DNA from: Actinophytocola sp044466355
GTDB lineage: Bacteria > Actinomycetota > Actinomycetes > Mycobacteriales > Pseudonocardiaceae
Direction: 5' to 3'
NCBI RefSeq assembly: GCF_044466355.1
Contig: NZ_JBITMQ010000017.1
Span: 1 to 64,000 of the forward strand
Length of the DNA: 64,000 nucleotides
Every line of letters starts with the position of its first letter. Positions within the stretch are counted from its first letter, which is position 1. A program made the position numbers and the translations under genes. The notes below the pieces were generated by a model that was given only the letters and a program-made list of their open reading frames with translations, searched no databases and was not told where the DNA came from. Below, piece after piece: positions 52,156 through 60,349 of this stretch.

Positions 52156-53397
52156 TCAGGCGGTCAGGTCGATCGCGGGGACGGTCGCGGCGGGGAGTGC
52201 GAGTCGGGTGAGCCGTTCGGCGCTGTGTTCGGCGCTTGGTGTGGTGGTGTTGCCGGTGAGGGTGTGGAGTGCGGTGGTCCACCGGTGTTGGAGGGCGTTG
52301 ATGAGGCGGGTTTCGACTTCGGGTGCGACGTGGGAGTAGATGTGCTCGATTTTGTCGGGGATGCGGTGTCCGAGTCGTCGGGCTTGGGCGATGTCGGGGA
52401 TGCCGTCGGCGATGAGCCAGGTTTTGTGGCTGTGCCGGAATCCGTGGAAGACGAGTCCGGGCAGGACGGGGTGGACGCGGGTGCGGGGCCGGGTTCGGTG
52501 GTGGTTGCCGTCGGTGGCGGGTCGCATGGCGCGGCGGGCGAAGTTCGACCTGCGGAGTAGCTCCCCGTCGGCGGTGACGAACACATGCGGATGGCCGTGC
52601 CTGTCGAGATGAGTACGGAGCAACTCGACCAGGAAGGGCGGGAGGGTGATGGTGCGGGCGGACTCGGCGGTCTTGGGTGGTCCGAGTTCGAGCCGCCCGT
52701 TGACTTCGTGCAGGGCTCCGGTGTGGCGGTCGATGACGATGGTGGCGTCGTTGAGGTGGGTGTTGTGGCGGCGGAGTCCGGCGAGTTCGCCCCAGCGGGC
52801 GCCGGTCCAGGCGGCGGTGATCATCAGCACGGCGGCCCAGTCCCCGACCAGTGCGGCGGCTTGGGCGGCGACGCCGAGGGCTTGTTCGGGGGTGGCCCAG
52901 ACGCGTTCGGTGCGGACCTCGTGCCGACGTTTCCCGCGGCGGCGGGGTTGGATGGGGTTGGCGGCGATGAGGTGTTCGTCGGTGGCGTCGGCCAGCATCA
53001 TCGACATGACCTTGACGATCGTGACGACGGTGGCCTGTGCGTAGCCCTCGGCGCGGAGTTTCTTGCCCCAGGTGTGCACGGCCAGCCCGGAGATCGCGTC
53101 CAACCGGGTGGTGCCCCAGCGGGCGAGGATGTGGTTGCGGACGAGGCTGCGGTACTGGGCCTCGGTGGTCGCGGCCACGTCGAGCGCGTCGAACCAGGTG
53201 ATCGACCACTCCGCCAGCGTCAGTTTCCCGCCGTCGGGGTCGAGGAACTGGCCGCGCCGCTGGTCGGCTTCGATCTCGTCTGCTTTGTTCTCCGCCGCGG
53301 TTTTCGAGGTGAATCCGGAGATGGTGCCGAAACCGCCGTCGTCTTTCGGGTAGCGCACCCGCCACAAATTCTTCCCGCTCTTCTCAACAAAAGCCAT
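52156..53397 (-). CDS. int: Tyrosine site-specific integrase
   Basis: This 413-residue integrase starts at ATG 53397 (MAFVEKSGKNLWRVRYPKDD). It has an N-terminal arm-binding-like segment, a core-binding SAM-like domain (LAEWSITWFDALDVAATTEAQ in part), and the catalytic domain with arginine in TGARWGELAGL, HGFRHSHKTWLIADG (HxxR), LGHRIPDKIEHIYSHV (His and the nucleophilic Tyr). The type is that of actinobacterial phages and integrative elements inserting at tRNA genes. Confidence 0.93.
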   Translation of the reverse strand: MAFVEKSGKNLWRVRYPKDDGGFGTISGFTSKTAAENKADEIEADQRRGQFLDPDGGKLTLAEWSITWFDALDVAATTEAQYRSLVRNHILARWGTTRLDAISGLAVHTWGKKLRAEGYAQATVVTIVKVMSMMLADATDEHLIAANPIQPRRRGKRRHEVRTERVWATPEQALGVAAQAAALVGDWAAVLMITAAWTGARWGELAGLRRHNTHLNDATIVIDRHTGALHEVNGRLELGPPKTAESARTITLPPFLVELLRTHLDRHGHPHVFVTADGELLRRSNFARRAMRPATDGNHHRTRPRTRVHPVLPGLVFHGFRHSHKTWLIADGIPDIAQARRLGHRIPDKIEHIYSHVAPEVETRLINALQHRWTTALHTLTGNTTTPSAEHSAERLTRLALPAATVPAIDLTA

Positions 53398-53510
53398 GAG
53401 TGAACACCCCCTGGTGTGGTTAGGATTTGACGGACACATGGACGCTCCATGTTCGTCAAATGTCAAGCGACATGAATAGCCGCGCTATGCGGAGAGATAT
53501 TTAGATCGAC

Positions 53511-53708
53511 TCACTGAGGGTTTGAGATGTATTTGGGTGTGCCACCCTCGGCGATCGTCTCGATGTCGGCGCGGGAGAACCGCAGGTGCTTGCCGACGAA
53601 CCGGCATGGCACCGCCCGTGCCGCGGCTTTGCGTCGCAACCACGACGGGCGCACCTGCAACAGTGACGCCGCCTGCTCGGCGGTGTAGAGCAGGGGTTCG
53701 CCGGACAT
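53511..53708 (-). CDS. Excisionase-like small MerR/XRE-type DNA-binding protein
   Basis: This 65-residue protein (MSGEPLLYTAEQAASLLQVR...) has a winged helix-turn-helix of the excisionase type: LYTAEQAASLLQVRPSWLRR, then VGKHLRFSRADIETI. It lies upstream of the integrase on the same strand, the usual int-xis arrangement. The frame is open upstream to 54053, with possible starts near 53975, but that part is low complexity and I doubt it is translated. Confidence 0.8.
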   Translation of the reverse strand: MSGEPLLYTAEQAASLLQVRPSWLRRKAAARAVPCRFVGKHLRFSRADIETIAEGGTPKYISNPQ

Positions 53709-54669
53709 CGCGTTGTGAGCAGTGCCGGTCGAGTGGGCGAACGGTGTCGCGAGCTCCTCGGACGTGCCGCTTTGCAGGGGCCGGGTGATGCCGCGTCGCG
53801 ACTGCCGGGCCACGCCGCGACCAGCGAGCCCGCCTCCGTTGATGGCGGTGTGGCCGGGTGATGTCGACGTGGCGAAGTCTGGTTCCGGCTGCTGAGCGGC
53901 ATGCTCGGACGATCGATAGTGGGTGCGGCGGCGTTGTGCTGGATGTCCACGGCGGACACGGTCTGGGTGGGCCATCGATGTCTCCAAGGATGCTCGACGA
54001 AGCGGTGACACCCCTGAACTCCGAAAAACAGGCCCGTTGGGGACACGACGCACCCAAATTTTCCACGTGCAGACTCGCGATGACCCCTACCGTGTCAAAG
54101 AGGCGTCGGTGTTTGCTACCGGTGCCGGTGTCCTGGTGACGCGGCCCACCACGCGCGATGGCAGAACTGGCGGACACAATCTACGACGATCGCGTGCCTG
54201 GCGTCGGCTCGTGCTTGAGGGCGGCGTTCATCGGGGCACTGGGGCAGATCCCCACATGAGTGTGCGTTCGAGTCCCCGGGGCGGCTCGCGCAGGATGCAC
54301 ACGGATTGCGGATCCGTCCAGTACGTCCAACCGGCTCGTCCGAGCAGAGCCCATCTAGTGGGGAAGCCGCTGGTCATTGAGGCGCGGGTGCCGTTGGTCA
54401 TGGAGCGACGGAAGCGGGTTGCGCGATGATCTCCTTCACGTCGGCGCACGAAGCCGTACCTGGTCGCCTGCTCGCATCCCTGGCAGGCATGCGAGCAGGC
54501 CATCAGGGAGCTGACCAGCGGGTTTGCAATAGAGTTGCGATGGTCGAGAGTAGCTTGCGATTGGACGACCTCGATGGTGGCTGCGCCGCTCCGCCGCGCC
54601 CGCCGACCTGCCTGCGGTCGGCGGTCGCTGGCGGCACGCACACCGGTACCGGATCGACGACCTCCACAT
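53709..54669. other. Degenerate island DNA, no gene supported
   Basis: Only short open frames without clear ribosome sites are present. A 33-codon frame at 54158-54259 (MAELADTIYDDRVPG...) and a frame reading KPYLVACSHPWQACEQAIRE (about 54441-54500) look protein-like but match nothing I know. Together with the following pseudogene this looks like decayed mobile-element cargo. Confidence 0.6.
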
Positions 54670-55509
54670 CCGCTGGCCGTCCCGCACCCGCTCGCCACGG
54701 CGATCGTCCGTGCCGCCCGCCGTCGGGAGCTGGACCTGCCCGCCGCGGACGAGTTCGCCGCGCAGCCCGGTCGTGGCGTGTCCGCACGTATCGCTGGCCA
54801 CCTGCTGCGGGTCGATTCCCCTGCGTTGCTCCCGAAGGGAACCTGGTGGTGGATTCCTTGCAGGAGAGGGGTTTCACCGCTGTGGTGTGCTGCGCGATCA
54901 CGAACTCGCCGGGGTCCTCGCCATCAGCGACGTCGTGCGTGTCGAGGCCGCCCCTGCCGTCGCCGCGGTGACCCGGCTGACCGGGGCCGAGCCTGTGCTG
55001 CTCACCGGCGACAACGCCGCCACCGCTCGCCAGGTCGCCGCTCAGGTCGGGATCACCGACGTCCGTGCCGGGTTGCTGCCGGACGACAAGGTCACCGCGG
55101 TGCGCGATCTCGAGGCGGCCGGGCAGCGGGTGGCCGTGGTCGGCGACGGCATCAACGACGCACCCCCCCGCTCGCCGCTGCCCACGCCGGGATCGCCATG
55201 GGCGGTGCGGGCTCCGACCTCACCCTGCACACCACGGACGCGATCGTCGTCCGCAACGACCTGACAACCGTCCCGGCCGCAATCGCGCTGTCGCGACGCG
55301 CCCGCCGCGTGGTGACCGCCAACCTGGTTATCGCGGGCGCGTTCATCACCGGCCTGGTGCTATGGGACCTGTTCGTCACCCTCCCGCTGCCACTGGGCGT
55401 GGCGGGCCACGAAGGCTCCACGGTCATCGTTGGCCTCAACGGCCTCCGCCTGCTGCGCGAAGCCGCCTGGCACCAGGCACAGGAGCGGGCCGACGTGACG
55501 CCGCGATAA
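54670..55509 (+). pseudogene. Heavy-metal P1B-type ATPase, 5'-truncated with several frameshifts
   Basis: Fragments of one P-type ATPase appear in order across all three frames. HPLATAIVRAARRRELDLPA and PGRGVSARIAGHLLRVDSPALL (N-domain) come first, then LVVDSLQERGFTAVV, then VLRDHELAGVLAISD, LLTGDNAATARQVAAQVGI, VAVVGDGINDAP, and after a frame change at the C7 tract 55163-55169, LAAAHAGIAMGGAGSDLTL to the last membrane helices. The phosphorylation site DKTGT and all upstream membrane helices are missing. At least three frame changes make it non-functional. Confidence 0.88.
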
Positions 55510-55548
55510 GCACACACAAGCCAACCGGACCTGAGTCACACTGGATGT

Positions 55549-56244
55549 GTGGCAGGACAGGGAAACGGATGGATCGGTCTCGGTCGCGCGGCCGACATCG
55601 TGGGCATACTCGCGTTTTTCGGGATCACGGCCGGCACGGTGCTGGCTCTCCTCGGCGGTGACGACACGCCGGGGACCGGTTCGTCCGCGCCGTCAGTCAC
55701 CACTACGGAACGGACGGTGCCGACTGAGGAGAGTACGTCGACGACAGCCGAGACACCGGTGATCACCCCTTCCGATGTACCGTCCGCTCGCCGAACGTTG
55801 TTGTCGGAGCTGACGCGGGTGGAGGGCAGCAACGACATCGACCTGGACTTCACCGACGTCACGATCCAGGGTGACACCTACGAGAACAGTCTCCACTACC
55901 ACTGCAGCCTCTACTGCAACGGAGACTCACCCGCGACGTTCGAGGTTGACCTGGGTGGCAAGTACTCGATGTTCACCGCCTTCGCCGGCATCACGGCAAG
56001 CGGTGCGGATGCTCCGACGAAGATCGAGATCGATGTCGACGGCGTGCTCGCCAAAACCTACGAGGTGCGGGTCGGACAGCCCGCAGAAGTGGAAGTCCCC
56101 GTCGCGGGCGCACAGCGGCTCAGAATCAGCATGTACGCACCAGCACCGCTGCCTTCACCTATCCAGGCGGGTGCCGACGCCGCGGGAGGAGTGAGCCACG
56201 TGTTCCCGGACGTGGCCCTGGGCAAGCCGACACTCCTGCCCTGA
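55549..56244 (+). CDS. Membrane-anchored protein with NPCBM/NEW2-like domain
   Basis: This 231-residue protein starts at GTG 55549. It has one membrane helix (DIVGILAFFGITAGTVLALLGG), a Thr/Ser/Pro-rich linker, and a C-terminal beta-sandwich resembling NPCBM carbohydrate-binding modules (LHYHCSLYCNGDSPATFEVD, KIEIDVDGVLAKTYEVRVG, AQRLRISMYAP). These modules in actinobacteria are typically outside the membrane and bind surface or extracellular ligands. Monocistronic, inside the island. Function unknown. Confidence 0.8.
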   Translation: MAGQGNGWIGLGRAADIVGILAFFGITAGTVLALLGGDDTPGTGSSAPSVTTTERTVPTEESTSTTAETPVITPSDVPSARRTLLSELTRVEGSNDIDLDFTDVTIQGDTYENSLHYHCSLYCNGDSPATFEVDLGGKYSMFTAFAGITASGADAPTKIEIDVDGVLAKTYEVRVGQPAEVEVPVAGAQRLRISMYAPAPLPSPIQAGADAAGGVSHVFPDVALGKPTLLP

Positions 56245-56675
56245 CCGAGCATCACCAGCAAAGGTCAGGGCGGCTTGTTCGGCTGGCAACCAACGGTCGC
56301 AGCCCAGGCTTACGTGGGTCAGAGCGCAGGGCTTCGTCGACGGTGTGACGCCGGCGAAGCACCTGGACGGCGCGAGCGATCTCGATCGGGGCCGGATCAC
56401 CGGCGGGTTGGCGTCGACGTAACCGGCGTCGCCGTTGTGCACCCAGTCGTCGCCCAGCGTCGCGGCGATGGCGTCGGGTCAGCACCAGTACTCCACCGCG
56501 GGGTGGCTCTAATGAGCAACTAGAGATCAGCTGCTCATGGCGGCGCTCTCCCGATCCGGGCAATTGCACTGTTGATCTTTGTCCCGCTACTCCGTCGTCG
56601 CCGAGCGCCCTTGGAGCACCCATCACGTGTCCGTGGACGATCAGGACGATCGAGGAAGCGATCAGAAACGACAAA

Positions 56676-56707
56676 ACCGCAGGTCAGCGGTAATGCTGAC
56701 CTGCGGT
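56676..56707 (-). terminator. Perfect 13-bp hairpin, terminator of the tRNA-Lys fragment (minus strand)
   Basis: ACCGCAGGTCAGC and its exact complement flank a 6-base loop. Read on the minus strand it follows the tRNA-Lys 3' half by 11 bases and continues into a TTTTG run, as an intrinsic tRNA terminator would. Confidence 0.8.
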
Positions 56708-56718
56708 CTTGGTCGTAC

Positions 56719-56762
56719 GCCGCCAGGACTCGAACCCCGAACCCGCTGGTTAAGAGCCAGCG
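56719..56762 (-). tRNA. tRNA-Lys (CTT) 3' half, probable attachment-site remnant
   Basis: On the minus strand the sequence reads anticodon stem-loop CGCTGG-CTCTTAA-CCAGCG (anticodon CTT), a variable loop, T-arm GGGGTTCGAGTCCTG-like, and acceptor 3' strand GGCGGCG. The 5' half (acceptor 5' strand and D-arm) is absent: the upstream sequence does not pair or resemble a D-arm. A 3' half with its own terminator is what remains at one end of an element integrated in a tRNA gene. Confidence 0.75.
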
Positions 56763-57319
56763 GATTGCCGTGCTGCCCGGTGTCGCGAACTATCGCCGCA
56801 GGTTCGAATCACCGGCAGGGCACTACACAGAAGGATGTCGCTCTGACCAGGGCATTCGTCCTGGTCGCCTGGTGATCGAGGGCAGCTTTCGTCTGGACGA
56901 CCCGGGCGGTGGCCCTGATGACCACTGACACGTCAAGGCCCGGAGGGTCCCCCCGAGTCGGCGGGCATCGTGCGGGCGGTGAGGGTGCCTGCGTGGGTCG
57001 CGTCGCTGGTGGCACCTGCGGTCGACCAGCGGATGCGCAAAGTGTTGACCGAACAGCTGCTTGACCTGCTGCGTCGTCACGGGATGGGTAGGTGACGCGC
57101 TCGGGTTCCCGACTGCGTTGTCGACTGGTCCGTATCCGGCGCAACCGGCATACCGTCGCCACCGGTGGTCGGGTGTTGCACGTGTGTCGCTGCGCGGTTG
57201 GATGCTTCCCCCGCATACGATGGATGGCCGGTAGTGGACCATTCGGTAGATCCGTTGCTCAACCACATGGCGCTATCGGTACCCGTAGCGGGAAGACCTG
57301 GAAGAACGTCGGAGGGGGC

Positions 57320-58315
57320 GTGAGCGAGTACGAGCGGTGGTTGCTCGATGGGGACATCGATGTGGCTGTCGAGCTGCTGCACCGTCTCGCCGCTCAGGTG
57401 ACCCGAACGAGGTCCTTTCGGCCGCCTGCGGGGTATTCCTGGTGGAGTGACGACGCGATCGACGAGCTTCTTGCTGAGATGGTCGAGAAGAAGAACGGTG
57501 TCGCCTTCTTGATCGAGACGCTGATCGCGGCAGATGACCAGGGCTCCGCCGAGCGTTACTTGCTGACGACAATCGAGAACTTCCTGAAGGATCAGGCCAA
57601 GGCGACTCCCCACGGCAAGCTGCGAAACCGGTTGGACACGATCCTGGGGCAAGATCAGCGGTTCGAGGCGGAGTCTGTGCCGGTTCGTGGCTGGCGTCTG
57701 GCCGGTGAGACCACCGAGTGGTGGCAAGGCGACGTCACGGACCTGGAACGCGTGGCCTTTGCCGTGCGTGGCGTATGCATCCGATCGTGGAACACCTCGG
57801 GGCCGACACCAGCGGCGGCGCGGACGGCGTTGACCACCGTGGCTGTGGCTGTCCTGGCCGCGGCGGGAGGGACCGTTCGAGCGGAGGACCTCGCCCGCGT
57901 CCTCCTGGCACGGTTTCGGTTCGCGATCGCGCCCGAAACAGCTGAGGAGTTTCTTACGGGAGACTCGGCAGAACGGCATAGCCTGGACGGGAGTGGCCCG
58001 GAGTCTGCGCTGACGTCGGTTACCGCGGACGAGCTGTGGATGGTTCTGACGCCTGATCAGCGGGCGATCGTGCCGTACTTGACCGAGCCGACCGCTGCGG
58101 CCGAAGCTCTGGGTATCGGGCGGAAGGAAACAAAGGCACGAATCGCGCAGGTCATGGACATCGTGCGTTTGGCAACGGTGGATGATCCGCATGCCGAGCA
58201 GGTGGTGACCGCCCTGCTGCACCGCGGTTCGTTGGCGGTGGGGGTTCCGGTGGATGAGTTAGGTCGTCCGACTTCAAGGGAAGCGGGCAGTACCAGCGGG
58301 CGGAGAGACCGATGA
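57320..58315 (+). CDS. Sigma-factor-like protein, first gene of the defence-like operon
   Basis: This 331-residue protein starts at GTG 57320, 1-8 bases after GGAGGGGG. The N-terminal half (DELLAEMVEKKNGVAFLIET, AERYLLTTIENFLKDQAKAT, PHGKLRNRLDTIL) resembles sigma region 2-type helices. The C-terminal part (LTPDQRAIVPYLTEPTAAAE, ALGIGRKETKARIAQVMDIV) looks like a region 4 helix-turn-helix. The similarity is by pattern and weak, so an RNA polymerase role is inference. Coupled by ATGA to the XRE-like gene. Low-complexity C-terminal tail. Confidence 0.6.
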   Translation: MSEYERWLLDGDIDVAVELLHRLAAQVTRTRSFRPPAGYSWWSDDAIDELLAEMVEKKNGVAFLIETLIAADDQGSAERYLLTTIENFLKDQAKATPHGKLRNRLDTILGQDQRFEAESVPVRGWRLAGETTEWWQGDVTDLERVAFAVRGVCIRSWNTSGPTPAAARTALTTVAVAVLAAAGGTVRAEDLARVLLARFRFAIAPETAEEFLTGDSAERHSLDGSGPESALTSVTADELWMVLTPDQRAIVPYLTEPTAAAEALGIGRKETKARIAQVMDIVRLATVDDPHAEQVVTALLHRGSLAVGVPVDELGRPTSREAGSTSGRRDR

Positions 58316-59193
58316 GCGACGTGCAGAAGTCGCCGCGCGCGCGGCTGCGGGGCGCGCTGGCCGCCGCCGCGCTCCCGCCCGCCCTCCGGCAGACCTGGGC
58401 TACGCCTCCACCGGACCCTACGTCCGGACAGCTGTGGCGGGCACGCTGGGGTGCGGTCACCCAGTTGCTGCTGGTCCTGGAGTCAGCGGCTCAGTCGGTG
58501 CGAGCAGCGCCAGTCACGTCCGACCCTGACATGGCCGACGACTCCGCGGGGATCCTCGCGGAGGGGGCGAGTGACCTGTCGATCCCGTTGGTGGTTTGGC
58601 TCGACGACGCGGCGTCTGTGCCGCTCCGTGTCCTTGATCGCTTCGTCGGTGCGCTCGCCGAGCAGCATCGTCGTGTTCAGGACGTTCCTCGCGGACGGCC
58701 GATTGTGTCCGACGTGGACGAGCGAGCGGTGCAGCGTGCCCGCGGTCAGGACGCAATGGACGTGTTCGTGTCGGCGCGGTGGGCACCGGAGGGCACCGGC
58801 ACGCTCAAGGAGATTCTTGGCAAGGCCGATCGATCGCGGCTCAGTGCAGTCCTGGCATTGCCGGATCGTCAGGTGATCGCGTTGCTCCGTGGTCGGAAGG
58901 GAGTGACGCCCGATCAGGCTGAACGCCTCGCGCCTGTGGTGGGCGAGAGCGCGGAGGTTCTGCTGGCATCGAATCCGCCGCTTCCCGAGGACCTGGTAGC
59001 CGATCTTGACCTGCCGGTCTACCGGGCCATGGTCAACGCGTTGGCGAAGCGGCGAGGTCTCGAGGAGATCGAGGCATGGCGGTTTGCGGGGTACGCGGTG
59101 GCAGGCGTGGCGAACCGCCAGACCGAAGGGCCGGCCCTTTCGTGGCGCGAGCAGTTGGACCGTTACTTCGAGGCGGTGCTCGATGACTCGTGA
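58312..59193 (+). CDS. XRE-like helix-turn-helix protein paired with the ImmA/IrrE peptidase
   Basis: This 293-residue protein is mostly helical. The C-terminal third contains an XRE/HigA-like HTH: LSAVLALPDRQVIALLRGRK, GVTPDQAERLAPVVGESAEV, followed by LPEDLVADLDLPVYRAMVN. The N-terminal two thirds are not recognised. Such HTH proteins next to ImmA/IrrE peptidases are often the repressor that the peptidase cleaves. It overlaps both neighbours (ATGA upstream, 11 bases with the peptidase). Confidence 0.65.
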   Translation: MSDVQKSPRARLRGALAAAALPPALRQTWATPPPDPTSGQLWRARWGAVTQLLLVLESAAQSVRAAPVTSDPDMADDSAGILAEGASDLSIPLVVWLDDAASVPLRVLDRFVGALAEQHRRVQDVPRGRPIVSDVDERAVQRARGQDAMDVFVSARWAPEGTGTLKEILGKADRSRLSAVLALPDRQVIALLRGRKGVTPDQAERLAPVVGESAEVLLASNPPLPEDLVADLDLPVYRAMVNALAKRRGLEEIEAWRFAGYAVAGVANRQTEGPALSWREQLDRYFEAVLDDS

Positions 59194-60226
59194 GGTGCCG
59201 AATCCTGAGGATGTGCGGGCCCAAGCCCAGGCGATGACCGCCTCGCTGGATCGGGTCCTGCCGGGACGTCGCGAGGAGCTGACGCGCGACCCGGTCGCGG
59301 TGCTGCGCACGTGGCCCGAGATCGTCTACCGGGAGGTCCCCGCCGCCGAGACCGGCGGACGGTGCAGCGTGGCAGGGGCCTACTACGGCACCGAGGATCC
59401 ACCGTTGATGCTCGTCGCTCAGGCCACGAGCCGTGGCCGGCGGGCGTTCACAGCCCTGCACGAACTCGGTCATCACCTACAGCAGTCGGACTTCGACCTC
59501 GACGACACCGCCGACGCGCACGGCAAGGCGCGCGCCGTGTTCGAGGACGCAGCCTGCGACGCGTTCGCGGCCGAGGTGCTGTTGCCGGAGGACCTCGTGG
59601 CCCAGCACCTGCCAGACGGCACGCCGACCGGCGACGACATCGTCGCGCTCCGCCACGCGTCCTCGGCATCTCGTGCCGCGGTTTGCGTCCGAGCTGCACA
59701 GCGGCTGCGAGCACCCGGACTGATCGTCCTGCTCGACCGTGGGGGCGTCGTTCAGTTCGCCGCCGCGCACCAACTGCCGCGCCCGGCCCGTGACAGCGAT
59801 CAACACCACGCCGAGGTCGTCTCTCGTGCCTTGTCCACCATGAACGGCCGAGCGCGTGGTCGTGTCCGTTTCCGGTACCGGGACCGGATCGAAGGCGACG
59901 AACTGTTCGCTCAGGCTGTCCCGATCGACGGGTTCCTTGTGGTCGTCGCTGTCACTGAGCGGCCCCCATGGGAGGAGGGCTTCACACTGCCGATCGCGCA
60001 GTCCGGGCCTCAACCCTCTTCGTGGGTCTGCGCCCAGCCGGAGTGCGGCAGCGACTACACCTCCTACGAACCGGCCTGCGTCCGGTGCGGAACGCCGCCG
60101 TGCCCTGAGTGCGGGCGCTGCGCATGCCGCCCCGCGGTGAAGGAGAAGACCTGCCAGGGCTGCTACCAGGTACTGCCGGCCAGGTACTTCGCCCCTGATA
60201 GCGACCGCTGCCGGGACTGCGCCTGA
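59183..60226 (+). CDS. ImmA/IrrE-family metallopeptidase with Cys-rich C-terminal zinc-ribbon-like tail
   Basis: This 347-residue protein starts at ATG 59183. The gluzincin site is FTALHELGHHLQQSDFDLDD (HExxH), with the third ligand region FEDAACDAFAAEVLLP. After a central domain the last ~65 residues hold 12 cysteines in CxxC-type pairs (VCAQPEC, CVRC, CPECGRCAC, CQGC, CRDC), which could bind two or three zinc ions. ImmA/IrrE peptidases cleave HTH repressors after a stress signal. CapP, the regulator of some CBASS operons, is in this family. The zinc-binding tail is unusual for it. Confidence 0.88.
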   Translation: MTREVPNPEDVRAQAQAMTASLDRVLPGRREELTRDPVAVLRTWPEIVYREVPAAETGGRCSVAGAYYGTEDPPLMLVAQATSRGRRAFTALHELGHHLQQSDFDLDDTADAHGKARAVFEDAACDAFAAEVLLPEDLVAQHLPDGTPTGDDIVALRHASSASRAAVCVRAAQRLRAPGLIVLLDRGGVVQFAAAHQLPRPARDSDQHHAEVVSRALSTMNGRARGRVRFRYRDRIEGDELFAQAVPIDGFLVVVAVTERPPWEEGFTLPIAQSGPQPSSWVCAQPECGSDYTSYEPACVRCGTPPCPECGRCACRPAVKEKTCQGCYQVLPARYFAPDSDRCRDCA

Positions 60227-60349
60227 CACGACGCCCGTCTCCACCCGCCCCTCTGACGGAGATAGCTCGTCTGTCCCATGCGAGCCCCCGCATCGGGCTT
60301 GCCGTGCGCACGCACCCGCGCGGAAACGACCGAACACTCAGAGGCGCAG

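Larger units (their letters stand above)
56245..57319. other. Island stretch without supported gene; tRNA fragment inside
   Basis: About 1.1 kb contain no gene I can support. A 41-codon frame ending at 57094 (with TEQLLDLLRRHGMGR at its end) may be a remnant. The features worth noting are the hairpin at 56676-56707 and the tRNA-Lys 3' half at 56719-56762. The stretch just upstream of GTG 57320 probably carries the promoter of the following operon. Confidence 0.55.

Noticed and set aside
53709..54053. N-terminal extension of the excisionase-like protein
   Set aside because: The upstream part is Arg/Thr/His-rich low complexity with no ribosome site; the folded domain is complete from 53708.
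56155..56442. Acyl-CoA synthetase fragment on the minus strand (VHNGDAGYVDA)
   Set aside because: One short segment resembles the GW-HTGDxGYxD motif, but nothing before or after supports it.
56719..56820. Intact tRNA-Lys gene on the minus strand
   Set aside because: The 5' acceptor strand and D-arm are missing; only the 3' half can be recognised.
56797..56823. Possible attR copy of the tRNA-Pro 3' end
   Set aside because: It shares CGCAGGTTC and AATC with the tRNA-Pro but differs in the acceptor part and does not form a T-stem; a real core would match exactly.
57092..57319. Longer sigma-like protein starting upstream
   Set aside because: The extra residues are Arg/Cys/Gly-rich without pattern, and GTG 57320 has a strong GGAGGGGG site.
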